From CAYLLE01 sp964384485 (lineage in GTDB: Bacteria > Spirochaetota > Spirochaetia > CAYLLE01): a stretch of DNA of 64,000 nt. Under the pieces are notes generated by a model. It worked only from the letters and a program-made list of their open reading frames with translations, did not search any database and was not told where the DNA came from. The position numbers and the translations under genes were made by a program. Shown here one piece after another: positions 42,885 to 52,045 of this stretch (position 1 is the stretch's first letter; the number at the start of each line of letters is the position of its first letter). The DNA lies in assembly GCA_964384485.1 (NCBI GenBank), contig CAYLLE010000003.1, positions 1 through 64,000 of the forward strand, written 5' to 3'.

Positions 42885-45119
42885 GTCCGGCATCTTTACT
42901 ACAAGGGTTATACTTCTCTTTCCTCCGGTATCTTCTGAATAGAGTACCGAATCGGTTGTAGTTTCCATCAGCGGGATTCCGTAACCGGTCTCGCTTCCCG
43001 GAACCGGAAGATGATCAGGATAGGCCGTCCAGTTAAATGGTATTCCAAGGTAGGTAAGACGGAGAAAGCAGCACCCGGAATTCCGGTACATTTCTGTTTC
43101 TATTATTTGATCATCTCCTGAAAGACCATGATTCACAATATTGGAAAACGCTTCGTTACCCGCTAAAATAAATCCTTCGATCCGGGATTCAGTCAAACCG
43201 CCGGAAGGCATACCTTCCCTGATGAAGTTGCGGAGTGCCGGCAGAGACTGGACGTTCCCCGGAAATTCAGTTTCTCTTCCTTCCCATTTCTCTCCGCTCT
43301 CCTCAGGTACCTTGATGCAGACCCCGGTAACATCATCCCGCAGATTTCCTCCGCTGTACTGAAAAATAATACCGGTAAGTGTTTCAATGAATTTTTCCGG
43401 TGCCGTTCCGCGCTGGGCAGCTACAAATTTTAGAAGCCGGTCCATGCCGAACACTTCACCTGCCGAGTTTACCGCCTCTGTTACACCGTCAGAAAAAAAG
43501 AACAAAAGATCTCCCGGTGCTAAAGGTACAGAATACTGCTTATATTTTTCCCACTTTAGCATTCCTAACGGAACGTTAGCGCCCTTCATCAGCCAGCATG
43601 TGCCGGTGGATTCCCGGTAATGGATTATGGGGGTATGGCCGCAGTCAACAAAATCAAAAAAACGGTGGACAAAAGAGTACCTTCCGTAATAGAGGGTGAT
43701 AAAACTCCCCAAATCGAACAAGTTCCCTACCACCGATTTATGGGTTTCTTTTAAGATATCTTTCGGTTCCGGAAAAGCCCGTCCGCTGCTCCCTACCGTC
43801 AACCGGAGTTTTGACCGGAGGAGCACGCTTTTTACCGCGGCACTGACCAACGCGGCGGAAATTCCTTTTCCCATGACATCACCTACCGCCATATCCATAC
43901 TGGAATCATCAAAACAAAAAAAGTGATAAAAATCACCGTCTACCCGGTGGGATGAAAGACTCTTCGCGGCGATTGTTTCCGCGGAGAGACAAGGTTCATC
44001 CAACAGCAGTGTGCGCTGTATCCTCGCGCCGACCTCGAACTCATACTCCCGGACCTTCACCAGCTCCAGCTCGGTCTCCTTCCGTTCAGTGATATCTTCA
44101 ATGATCCCGGCAGCTCCGGCCGTTCCGTTACTTCCCGGGACCGGGAACATCCGTACCCAAATCCACCGGACCGAACCGTCACCGCGGATAATACGGAACT
44201 CTTCATTAAACTGTTCAGCATCGTTACGGGCATACTCTAAAGCCGCGGCAATCCTGTCCGCGTCGCCCGGATGAACCAGAGAAATCCATGAACCGGGATC
44301 CCGGTACAGCTCTTCAATGGGTATCTGCCACATTTCTTCAATGAGGGGACTAATGTAGATAAACCGTTGAAAATCCGATGATGTCATGAAAAACACTTCT
44401 TTTATGTTATCTACTATCTGTTTAAAGAATATTTCTTTCTCCTTCGGTGTTTCCGGAGGAATAAGCCGGGAAACACCGTCCGACACTAACCGGGATATCC
44501 GGGAAAAAAGGTTGAGTTCCGGTCTTTTCCATCTGCGGGGACGATCCGATTCCGCGCCGATGTATCCGATAACCCGGTTTCCGTCGAGAAGGGGAAAAGC
44601 CAGGGCTGCCCCGGTTCTCTGAGACCTGAGAATCTTTTTCTCCCCTGCCGCGGACGGAGGTAGTTTTTCAGTGTCGTCAATAATTACCGGTTCCCCGGCC
44701 CGTATCCTGGCTTCCCACCATTGAAGAACCCCCGCCGGGCGCTCATGCAGTTCACGGATGTATTCTTTTTGCCCCGGCGCAGTCCATTCATGAGTGTTAT
44801 AAAGCAGCCTGCCGTCTCCGGAATACAGAAACACATACCCGCGGACGGCGTTCAGTACTCCGCATAGATATCCAAGTATATCTTCGATACCGTCATCGAT
44901 ACTAACCATATTCTGCCCGATCAGCCGATCTTTCATAATATTCTGGTTTTTTGCCTCCGGTGACCGGAAAAACAAATAGTACGCGATGCTAATGAGAGCC
45001 CCCGCGGAATACAAAGGGAGCAGGGCGTATTCGGCGGAAATAAGGCTGTACAGAATAAGCCCGGTAAAGATAAGGAATGTAACGGGAAGGAAAAGGGGGC
45101 GGATTTTCTCCGGATTCAT
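42873..45119 (-). CDS. SpoIIE-family phosphatase with GAF, PAS and RsbW-like kinase domains
   Basis: A 748-residue membrane-linked regulator. Two N-terminal helices (8-50) are followed by a GAF domain (about 75-215) and PAS (230-350). The PP2C/SpoIIE phosphatase (355-605) has metal sites VDGDFY, GDVMGKG, FSDGVTEA and NLRDDVT. A GHKL anti-sigma kinase-like domain (615-745) has N box GNEAFSNIVNHG and G box ETGYGIPLM. One chain thus holds both the RsbU-type phosphatase and RsbW-type kinase activities of a partner switch. The STAS protein gene just upstream overlaps as ATGA and is the obvious substrate. Confidence 0.93.
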   Translation of the reverse strand: MNPEKIRPLFLPVTFLIFTGLILYSLISAEYALLPLYSAGALISIAYYLFFRSPEAKNQNIMKDRLIGQNMVSIDDGIEDILGYLCGVLNAVRGYVFLYSGDGRLLYNTHEWTAPGQKEYIRELHERPAGVLQWWEARIRAGEPVIIDDTEKLPPSAAGEKKILRSQRTGAALAFPLLDGNRVIGYIGAESDRPRRWKRPELNLFSRISRLVSDGVSRLIPPETPKEKEIFFKQIVDNIKEVFFMTSSDFQRFIYISPLIEEMWQIPIEELYRDPGSWISLVHPGDADRIAAALEYARNDAEQFNEEFRIIRGDGSVRWIWVRMFPVPGSNGTAGAAGIIEDITERKETELELVKVREYEFEVGARIQRTLLLDEPCLSAETIAAKSLSSHRVDGDFYHFFCFDDSSMDMAVGDVMGKGISAALVSAAVKSVLLRSKLRLTVGSSGRAFPEPKDILKETHKSVVGNLFDLGSFITLYYGRYSFVHRFFDFVDCGHTPIIHYRESTGTCWLMKGANVPLGMLKWEKYKQYSVPLAPGDLLFFFSDGVTEAVNSAGEVFGMDRLLKFVAAQRGTAPEKFIETLTGIIFQYSGGNLRDDVTGVCIKVPEESGEKWEGRETEFPGNVQSLPALRNFIREGMPSGGLTESRIEGFILAGNEAFSNIVNHGLSGDDQIIETEMYRNSGCCFLRLTYLGIPFNWTAYPDHLPVPGSETGYGIPLMETTTDSVLYSEDTGGKRSITLVVKMPDLPV

Positions 45120-45463
45120 GCGGAAAATGCCCGTACAGCGGCATCCACGGTATCACTTATTTCCATTATCCGGTTTAACCGCACCAGCTCAAAAAGAATT
45201 TTTACAGCACCGGTAACACCGGAAACTTTCATTTCAATCCCCTTCTCGTTTAAGAACCTGAAAATTGATAGAACCGCACCGAGACCGGCGCTGTCAACAA
45301 ACATGACCAAACTCAAATCAAGTACATACCCATCGGCATCGGGGGATTGCTTGATTTGTTTCAGGATTTTATCCTTGAAGAGTGTATAATTACCGGCATC
45401 GAGATGCTCTTTATCTACAGCAAGTATTTCTATAAATGTCCCTGCCGGGGTTTGTTTCATCAT
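45116..45463 (-). CDS. STAS-domain anti-sigma-factor antagonist (RsbV/SpoIIAA-like)
   Basis: A 115-residue STAS protein. The canonical phosphorylation loop FVDSAGLGAVL contains the Ser targeted by anti-sigma kinases, preceded by YVLDLSLVM. The start has a GGGAGGA SD. It overlaps the SpoIIE/RsbW-like gene by 4 bp and should be dephosphorylated and rephosphorylated by that protein. The downstream sigma factor or other effector is not in the window. Confidence 0.92.
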   Translation of the reverse strand: MMKQTPAGTFIEILAVDKEHLDAGNYTLFKDKILKQIKQSPDADGYVLDLSLVMFVDSAGLGAVLSIFRFLNEKGIEMKVSGVTGAVKILFELVRLNRIMEISDTVDAAVRAFSA

Positions 45464-45489
45464 TCCTCCCTTATCGTAAAAGGCCGTAA

Positions 45490-45535
45490 GGAGAATCCCA
45501 GGTCTGCACTTTTCCCAAAAAACCTGGAATCCTCC
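45490..45535 (-). promoter_or_regulatory. Hairpin in leader of STAS gene
   Basis: Arms 45490-45503 and 45522-45535 pair over 12 of 14 positions (GGAGAATCCCAGGT against ACCTGGAATCCTCC) with an 18-nt loop. It ends about 27 nt upstream of the STAS ATG on the minus strand. No U-run follows, so it is not an obvious terminator. It may affect mRNA stability or translation. Confidence 0.4.
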
Positions 45536-45683
45536 TCAGGTCGGGGGATCAAAACTTTTTTACATTCCGGGTAAGCCGAAAGGCTTTTTGTTTTCCCGTT
45601 CATGATATAGATGATAAGTTTGAGATAAGGTATCCGCAATTATCCAATAGTATAAAAATGCAGGTATACCGGGGTATACGTGA

Positions 45684-45798
45684 CAGCAAATTTTTTTTCG
45701 CGGAAAAATGGCAATTTCCGGTGATGTCGATTTTGGTAATTGCTTGTAATAAAACAATTTATAAATTTTTATACGAATGTTATCGCCGGAAATTGCTG
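45684..45798 (+). repeat. 115-bp palindromic element (linker plus B module) with 9-bp target duplication
   Basis: It starts CAGCAAATTTTTTTTCGCGG, goes directly into module B (45710-45797) and ends GAAATTGCTG. The flanks TATACGTGA at 45675-45683 and 45799-45807 are identical, and one further base on each side also matches. Compared with the 204-bp copy it looks like the same element with module A deleted except for its first seven bases. Confidence 0.92.
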
Positions 45799-45821
45799 TA
45801 TACGTGACGGCAGTGCCGAGG

Positions 45822-47354
45822 CTACATAAGGAAACGGATAGCGAGCCGAATAGACTGCTTTTCCTTTTCTTCCTGGAGCGGTTCTATCGATAAAATGTAC
45901 TCCTCTCCCTGGACAAATCTGAAGGAGATATCCGCGTCAAGACCTAGTTTATCCATTGTACTGGAGAGTATATTCCGGGCTTTATCTTTAATTCGGAGAA
46001 TTACGGGTGTTTCCTCCTGGGTAGGAAAAGAAATGAGGTAGGTACCGGTTTCGGGCGGGATAAAATGTACCTCCGTTCCCTCAGGCGGGAGTCCGATAGG
46101 AATATCCGCCTCCTTTGTCATCAGTACAGGTGGTCCCGTTTCTGATCCCGAATCAGGCAGCTCGTATTCTTCAGGACCAAGACAGAAGAGCGTCCCGCTT
46201 TCGGTTCCCACATATACGAGTTCTCCTTCCGGCACGGGCGCGGTTGATGGAACCCCGGTGATCTTTGTTTCCCAAACCAAGCTGCCGTCGGCCGGGCTGA
46301 GACACATGATCCTGCCGTCCCGGAGAGAAACATAGATATTCCCGTCTGAAAGAAGAACCGTTCCGACAGCGGAAGCCTCAAGTTCCTTCTCCCACAATAC
46401 CGATCCGCTGTTCCCGTTAAGAGACCGGATCATCCGCTCCGAACTGTATATGATACGGTTCAAACCGGAAACCGGAGGTATTCCGGACCGCTCCTGGAAT
46501 TTTTTGTCCCAAAGTATATCTCCGGATATTCCTTCCAGGAGCGCCGTTCTGCCGTCAAACCAGACCACACAGACCCGGCCGTCAGCTCCGGTGATGCCGG
46601 TCACCGGAACATTTCCGTTCTCCACGGAGAAAAGCTCTTCCCCGCTCTCCGCGTCGTTCCCCCGTATCGTGCCGCTCCCTGATCCGGTAATTACATTTCC
46701 GCTTACCATTACAGGACCCGCCGTAATTCCTTCTCCGAAAGTAACCTCCCACATCGGCTCCCCCTGCTGAACAGAAAGTGCGTGAACAGTTCCGTGGGTT
46801 GTCCCGGTAAATACGGCGGAATCGGTTATTACCGCGGAAGCCGCGGGAAATCCCCGCCCTTTAAACTGCCAGAGAAGTTCCCCGGTTAGATCGGAAACAG
46901 CATACAAAGATCCGTCGGCACTGCCGAAACATATCAGGTTGTTCCGCTTAACCGGAGGCGCAAGAATAACTCCTCCGGTACGGAAGATCCACCGGGGGCG
47001 TTCCGCGCCGGCGGACAGGGCGTACAGGGTAAAGTCGTAGGAACTGCCGTAAACTGTGCCGTCAAAAACCGCGGGATCGGCTCCTATCCTGGCATCGGCT
47101 GAATAGGACCAGACAATTCTTGAAGGAACAGCCGCGGCTTCCGCCTGAAAAAAACGGTGATATTGTGAACCGCCGTTATCGGAGCCGGAAACATCACGGT
47201 CCGGACCGGGGTCCGGATCCTGGTCCCTGCCGATCTGTTCATTCTGAACCGTCTGCTGTTCCCTGTCCTCCCTGCTGCCGTCGCCGCAGGAGAAAACAGA
47301 AAAAACAAGAACCGCCAGAAACAACCGCAGGAGTAGAAATATTCTATTCGGCAT
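45822..47354 (-). CDS. PQQ-like beta-propeller lipoprotein
   Basis: A 510-residue exported lipoprotein: the signal peptide ends VFSVFSC-GDGS, a good lipobox. An acidic linker follows. Residues about 75-395 hold repeated PQQ/WD-like blades of the form GxLYALSxxxGxxxWxF, for example GSLYAVSDLTGELLWQFKG, GTVHALSVQQGEPMWEV and GRIMCLSPADGSLVWETKI. A C-terminal beta domain (about 420-510) resembles pre-peptidase-type adhesion domains. BamB-like folds serve as scaffolds, but a BAM role is not supported here. Its start overlaps the 3' end of the next upstream gene by 11 bp, so the two are translationally linked. Confidence 0.88.
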   Translation of the reverse strand: MPNRIFLLLRLFLAVLVFSVFSCGDGSREDREQQTVQNEQIGRDQDPDPGPDRDVSGSDNGGSQYHRFFQAEAAAVPSRIVWSYSADARIGADPAVFDGTVYGSSYDFTLYALSAGAERPRWIFRTGGVILAPPVKRNNLICFGSADGSLYAVSDLTGELLWQFKGRGFPAASAVITDSAVFTGTTHGTVHALSVQQGEPMWEVTFGEGITAGPVMVSGNVITGSGSGTIRGNDAESGEELFSVENGNVPVTGITGADGRVCVVWFDGRTALLEGISGDILWDKKFQERSGIPPVSGLNRIIYSSERMIRSLNGNSGSVLWEKELEASAVGTVLLSDGNIYVSLRDGRIMCLSPADGSLVWETKITGVPSTAPVPEGELVYVGTESGTLFCLGPEEYELPDSGSETGPPVLMTKEADIPIGLPPEGTEVHFIPPETGTYLISFPTQEETPVILRIKDKARNILSSTMDKLGLDADISFRFVQGEEYILSIEPLQEEKEKQSIRLAIRFLM

Positions 47355-49740
47355 ACTGTTCTCCGTACGTATATAACAGCTTTTCGGAAGCCGTTATCAG
47401 CCCCCGGCGCTCCAACTCTTCTATCAATATAGATGTCCTTTCAGTTCCAGCGTTATCTTCCGCCTTACCAAGGAAACGGATCAGCCAATGGCTCCGGAGT
47501 TCTAAATAATCCGGCCAGGAAAGGTTTCCTGAATCAAGTTCATCATTAAGAGTATTCAATAAACCGGTTGAAGCAGTTATGGCGTCCTTATCTTCGGATA
47601 AAATCGTTTCACCTTGGCGAGCAAGGCGGTGCAGATTGATCCGGGACTGATATTCATAAATCTCACGGATCGTTTCAATTCCCCGGCTCATATCTTTTAT
47701 AAGAGCAGAAACCGCCGGGATGAGACCTGTGTCACTGTCTTCGCCAAGCCAAATTGATGTCAGTACATATACTGCTTCATATAGAGTAAGATCCATGGAA
47801 GCAAGCAGCCTGATTATCTCGAGAGACTCCCGGGTTCTCCCGGAGATAACTGAGGAAGACGGCATCATTATTCCATTCAAAGCCGGAATCATTACGTCCC
47901 GGTAAATCCGGTCAAACTGAATAAGACCCCGGGAGACATACTCGTTCCTTCGGACAGGGTCTTCCGTCTCCAGCCCCAGCTTAATCCAAGGGAAAATCAC
48001 ATCAGTGAGGAGCTGACCAGTTTCATCGTATTGAGATTCCACTGTTTCCGGCAGAGCACCGGATAAATATTCTGCCGAGTTTACCGGAGACTGGGTCAAA
48101 TATGCCAGATTGTTCCAGCCTACTACACCTTGTCCGTGCAGTTTGCCCCATTCTTCCCCGTCAAGTGTTATGGACGGCGGCTTTGTCTGCTGCGAAAATA
48201 CTTTATATACAATATCTACCGACTCGGTGAAATCAAACTCTGTTTTAATCATCAAATTCCGAACGGTATAATCCGGAAACGAATCCCGGGGCAGAAATAA
48301 TGCCGTGGACACTGAACCTGCCCGTTTCTCAAGTTCCCGTACGGTTTTCGCGTAAAACCTGGAAAAGAGCTGCTCCAGCTTTTCAGTCAGGTAGTTATTT
48401 ATCTTTTTCCTGTTTTCTATTTTTATTTCCAAACCCCAGCGGCCGGACAGCTGTCCGGATACAAGGACATGGGAGGCCCGGTTATTCAGAAAACGGAGAA
48501 TGAGCCTTTCTGTTTCCAGGGCAGTACCGGTTTCGCCCTCGGCCTGCAGAAGAATGGAATTTAGTATGCTCAGTCCCTCGGTAACATACGATGATGTCCT
48601 GTTGTAGGCGGCGACCGCTTCGTTCGAATCACGGGCCCGGGCAATCTCCCTCTGCAGTGACTGTTCCTCGGTATCAAGACAGATGTCACCGCCGCTCTGC
48701 ATTTTAATGAGCAGTCCCAAAACCTTTTCCAGATCAAGATGGAAATATTCTAGGGCGCGGGAAAAAATGATCCGGCCGGTATAGGTAAGTGAACTGAAAC
48801 CGTAGACGCTCCGTGTCCAAAAATGCCTGGTGATATTGTCGTATTCCATGAGCGCGCAAAACAGAACAGGATCAATGTTCTCGATAGTATAGAGGCAATT
48901 CCGGTACCCCGAAGCTGTCTCAGCCGGTATCTCCCCGGGGGAAACCATAAAGAAAGGAAGGGTCGCGACCACTGCCTGGGGCAAATATTCGTTAAGCATG
49001 GACTGTGCTTCATACAGAGTCCGGTACCAGTTAACGGACTTTTCCAGTTCCTCTTTTATTTCCGAAGAACCGGCAAGGGGTATCCGGTTAAGCAAGGACC
49101 GGTGGAATTCCATGCCTCTAAAGAGCCCCTCAAGTCCTCTAACCATGCTCCATAACCGCCACCGTTCAAGACCTTCCCGGTACGGGGGCACCTCCCGAAG
49201 ATGTTTTTTTCCTTCAATATCCTCTACAGTCATAAGGTCGAGCAGCTCGTTTATGTATTCTTGCCGGATTTCGGGAGAATTTTCTCTTAAAAGACGGCTT
49301 ATCTTTCTGTAGAAATTGTTAAACCGTTCAACAGGTAACGCGGAATCAAGAAAAGCGCTGTTAATACGCTCCTGTACGGAGCTTTCAAAGCCGAAAGACG
49401 GTACTTTTACCGTGTAAACCGCTTCCCGAAGGTAATCCGTGACTTCCTGGATTTCTCTCCGGATATCAGGACTGCCTGTCATAATTCGCTCTATTTCACG
49501 GGCAGTCCGCCGGGCTATTTCCCTGACTGTTCCGGTCCCTGGAGAAGCAAGTTCTTCATCCGTTTTTTGAAGAAGAGCCTCAATGGAATCCGTAAGATGG
49601 GAATTATATTCTTTTTCTTTTAGATTCAGGATGGTCAAACGATCGGCAAATTCATCGGCTGTACCAGACTGATTTTGGCATATTCCATTCACGGCAGCTA
49701 TGAACATAAATAGCCAAACGAAATAAAAAGTCTTTTTCAT
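47344..49740 (-). CDS. Hypothetical exported helical protein
   Basis: A 798-residue protein with a signal peptide (MKKTFYFVWLFMFIAAVNG). The mature chain is largely helical and rich in Glu, Arg and Leu, with no motif I recognise (segments such as REIARRTAREIERIMTGS and SQTKPPSITLDGEEWGKLHGQGVVGWNNLAYL). There are no further membrane segments, so it is probably periplasmic. It overlaps the PQQ-propeller lipoprotein gene by 11 bp, which suggests they act together at the envelope. It is divergent from the rarA fusion across 97 bp. Confidence 0.8.
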   Translation of the reverse strand: MKKTFYFVWLFMFIAAVNGICQNQSGTADEFADRLTILNLKEKEYNSHLTDSIEALLQKTDEELASPGTGTVREIARRTAREIERIMTGSPDIRREIQEVTDYLREAVYTVKVPSFGFESSVQERINSAFLDSALPVERFNNFYRKISRLLRENSPEIRQEYINELLDLMTVEDIEGKKHLREVPPYREGLERWRLWSMVRGLEGLFRGMEFHRSLLNRIPLAGSSEIKEELEKSVNWYRTLYEAQSMLNEYLPQAVVATLPFFMVSPGEIPAETASGYRNCLYTIENIDPVLFCALMEYDNITRHFWTRSVYGFSSLTYTGRIIFSRALEYFHLDLEKVLGLLIKMQSGGDICLDTEEQSLQREIARARDSNEAVAAYNRTSSYVTEGLSILNSILLQAEGETGTALETERLILRFLNNRASHVLVSGQLSGRWGLEIKIENRKKINNYLTEKLEQLFSRFYAKTVRELEKRAGSVSTALFLPRDSFPDYTVRNLMIKTEFDFTESVDIVYKVFSQQTKPPSITLDGEEWGKLHGQGVVGWNNLAYLTQSPVNSAEYLSGALPETVESQYDETGQLLTDVIFPWIKLGLETEDPVRRNEYVSRGLIQFDRIYRDVMIPALNGIMMPSSSVISGRTRESLEIIRLLASMDLTLYEAVYVLTSIWLGEDSDTGLIPAVSALIKDMSRGIETIREIYEYQSRINLHRLARQGETILSEDKDAITASTGLLNTLNDELDSGNLSWPDYLELRSHWLIRFLGKAEDNAGTERTSILIEELERRGLITASEKLLYTYGEQYAE

Positions 49741-49837
49741 AAGCGCGTACAGCCTATCAAATATTCATGATAAGGTAAATTAGATTCACAGCGTTCCGGC
49801 AATTCCCTTAAAAAGCGGTTCCTGATAAAATCCGGTA

Positions 49838-52045
49838 ATGGCCGATCTTTTCAGCAATGCCGAAACCGTTAACAGTGAACCTCTCGCGGCCCGAATGCGG
49901 CCAAGGACGCCGGATGAGTACATTGGACAGGAGCATATTATGGCTCCGGGAAGGCTGCTCCGCAGGGCAATTCAGGCTGATCAGCTCTCTTCCGTAATAT
50001 TCTACGGTCCTCCCGGAACAGGGAAAACCACCTTGGCACGGGTGATAGCAAACTCGACCCGGAGCCATTTTATCGCTCTGAACGCTGTTTTGGGAGGCGT
50101 AAAGGAAGTACGCCGGGCAATTGAGCAGGCTGAGGAGCACCGCACCTACTACAGCAGGAGGACCATTCTTTTTGTGGATGAAGTCCACCGCTGGAACAAA
50201 GCACAGCAGGACGCGCTGCTGCCATGGGTTGAAAACGGTACGATCATCCTTATCGGTGCCACCACGGAAAATCCTTTCTTTGAGGTGAACCGGGCTTTAG
50301 TTTCACGCAGCAGGATCTTCCAGCTGAAGCCGCTTTCACGGGAAAACATGGAGTCGATCATGGAAACCGCGCTGGATGACTCTGAACGCGGATACGGTAA
50401 ATACGATATCGTCATTGACCGGGACGCGGCACAACATCTGATTAAAACTGCCGATGGTGACGCCCGCAGTCTCCTCAACGCCCTTGAGCTTGCCGTAGAA
50501 ACAACCCCTTCAGTCTTTCCCCCTCCGGAGGGAGAACAGATCCGGATTGATTTAAATACGGCTGAAGAAAGTATTCAGAAAAAGGCGGTGCTTTACGATA
50601 AGGACGGTGATTATCATTTTGACACAATCAGCGCTTTTATTAAATCGCTCCGGGGTTCCGACCCCGACGCTTCCCTTTATTGGCTGGCAAAAATGATTCA
50701 TGCCGGGGAGGACCCAAGATTTCTTTTCCGGCGAATGCTTATAATGGCTTGTGAAGATGTTGGACCGGCCGATCCTTCCGCGGTCATGATTGTTGAAGCA
50801 TGCGCCGCGGCATTCGACAGAGTCGGTCTTCCGGAAGGACAGTTCCACCTCGCCCACGCCGCAGTCTATCTGTCCACCTGTCCAAAATCCAACTCCCTGC
50901 TCGGCTACTTTGACGCGCGAAAGGCTGTGGAGGAGGAGGAACAAGGAGAGGTTCCTTCTCATCTGAAAGACGGAAGCAGGGACAAGGGACTCGGACACGG
51001 TGCCGGGTACATCTATCCCCATTCCTACCGGGACCACTGGGCAGCCCAGCCTTATCTCCCGCAGAACATGAGGGGAAAACTTTTTTATAATCCCTCGGAA
51101 CAGGGATACGAACGGGAAATCCGTAATCAGGTACTAAAACGCCGGGAGCTGCAGCTCTCTGCCATGGGAGAAGCCGATCAGGACGAAGTACTGACCGTAT
51201 CTCCCGAAGACAGAAAAAGGGAATTATGGTTTAAACGGATATCGGAGACCCGGATCGCCGCGTTAAACGCTGTAAGGAGCAGGATCTTTTCCGGAAACCT
51301 GATTCAACGGCACCATCGGGTGCTGGTTTCTGAACGGGGAAGCCCGTTCTTGGTATGGGAATCCTTGAGGAGGACTCCGGAGGGACTGACTGCCTACCTC
51401 AATCCGGAGCAGGAAAACCTTGATGAAGTCGGAGAGTTTACCGCCGCGATGGCGTATCCGGAAAAACCGGTGCTCCTAAAGGGGGACGCGGAAAATATGA
51501 GTAAAATAGAAGGGCTGGCTCCGGACACGCTGTTTGAACACTTCATCGGCAGAAACATACTTCCGGACCGGTCACACTTTTCCGGTTTTTTCACGAACCT
51601 TACCGGACTTCTTGAGCCGTCCGGGCTGTGTTTTCTTGCTCAAACTGTTCCCGGCAAAGCCCGTCCGATATCGGAACTCCTTTCGGAAGCCGGGGCGGAA
51701 AAAAGACTCACGGAGCGTCTTGAGGAAATCGACAGCAGGCTCCGGTCCGGCTCGGGTTCACCGCTTTTAAACTGGGACGGCAGGGTGATGACCGAAGCCG
51801 CGGTTTCCGCCGGATTCACCGGATGTACCGAAACCTATGAAACATTCACCGAACCCCGGATCTTCAGGGAACGGGAAATATTGCACTGGTTCAGCCGGGA
51901 GGAGGGAATGAATTACGGCGCGCTCTTAAAAGAACTGCATCCCGGTAATTACCCGTCCATGATAGAAGAAATTGTCCGAGCTCTCAAAGAAACGGAGTTC
52001 CAATGGCCCAGAACGTACCTCTTCTTTACCGCTTGTCGGCCGTAA
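49838..52045 (+). CDS. RarA/MgsA AAA+ ATPase fused to a methyltransferase-like domain
   Basis: A 735-residue fusion. Residues 1-420 are replication-associated recombination protein A: RMRPRTPDEYIGQEHI, Walker A GPPGTGKTT, Walker B ILFVDEVHRWNKAQQDALLP, sensor GATTENPFFEVN, and the tetramerisation/C-terminal domain (SLYWLAKMIHAGEDPRFLFRRM). Residues about 460-735 (LWFKRISETRIAALNAVRSRI, ENMSKIEGLAPDTLFEHFIGRNIL) form an additional domain known in cyanobacterial and spirochaetal RarA fusions. It has methyltransferase-like spacing but no clear SAM loop. RarA acts at stalled forks. The last 20 bp overlap the convergent gene. Confidence 0.9.
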   Translation: MADLFSNAETVNSEPLAARMRPRTPDEYIGQEHIMAPGRLLRRAIQADQLSSVIFYGPPGTGKTTLARVIANSTRSHFIALNAVLGGVKEVRRAIEQAEEHRTYYSRRTILFVDEVHRWNKAQQDALLPWVENGTIILIGATTENPFFEVNRALVSRSRIFQLKPLSRENMESIMETALDDSERGYGKYDIVIDRDAAQHLIKTADGDARSLLNALELAVETTPSVFPPPEGEQIRIDLNTAEESIQKKAVLYDKDGDYHFDTISAFIKSLRGSDPDASLYWLAKMIHAGEDPRFLFRRMLIMACEDVGPADPSAVMIVEACAAAFDRVGLPEGQFHLAHAAVYLSTCPKSNSLLGYFDARKAVEEEEQGEVPSHLKDGSRDKGLGHGAGYIYPHSYRDHWAAQPYLPQNMRGKLFYNPSEQGYEREIRNQVLKRRELQLSAMGEADQDEVLTVSPEDRKRELWFKRISETRIAALNAVRSRIFSGNLIQRHHRVLVSERGSPFLVWESLRRTPEGLTAYLNPEQENLDEVGEFTAAMAYPEKPVLLKGDAENMSKIEGLAPDTLFEHFIGRNILPDRSHFSGFFTNLTGLLEPSGLCFLAQTVPGKARPISELLSEAGAEKRLTERLEEIDSRLRSGSGSPLLNWDGRVMTEAAVSAGFTGCTETYETFTEPRIFREREILHWFSREEGMNYGALLKELHPGNYPSMIEEIVRALKETEFQWPRTYLFFTACRP

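Larger units (their letters stand above)
45464..45821. other. 358-bp intergenic region
   Basis: No credible gene; short open frames across it lack a start site and family resemblance. It contains a hairpin (45490-45535) just before the STAS gene and the 115-bp palindromic element with its 9-bp flanks (45675-45807). Promoters for the STAS/SpoIIE pair should lie between them. Confidence 0.75.

Noticed and set aside
45560..45757. 65-residue open frame on the minus strand in the intergenic region
   Set aside because: It runs through the palindromic element, has no SD or recognisable motif, and overlaps the target duplication.
49780..49826. CCGGCAATTCCC near the rarA-fusion start as a repeat remnant
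   Set aside because: The short match lacks the inverted partner and flanking duplication, so chance cannot be excluded.
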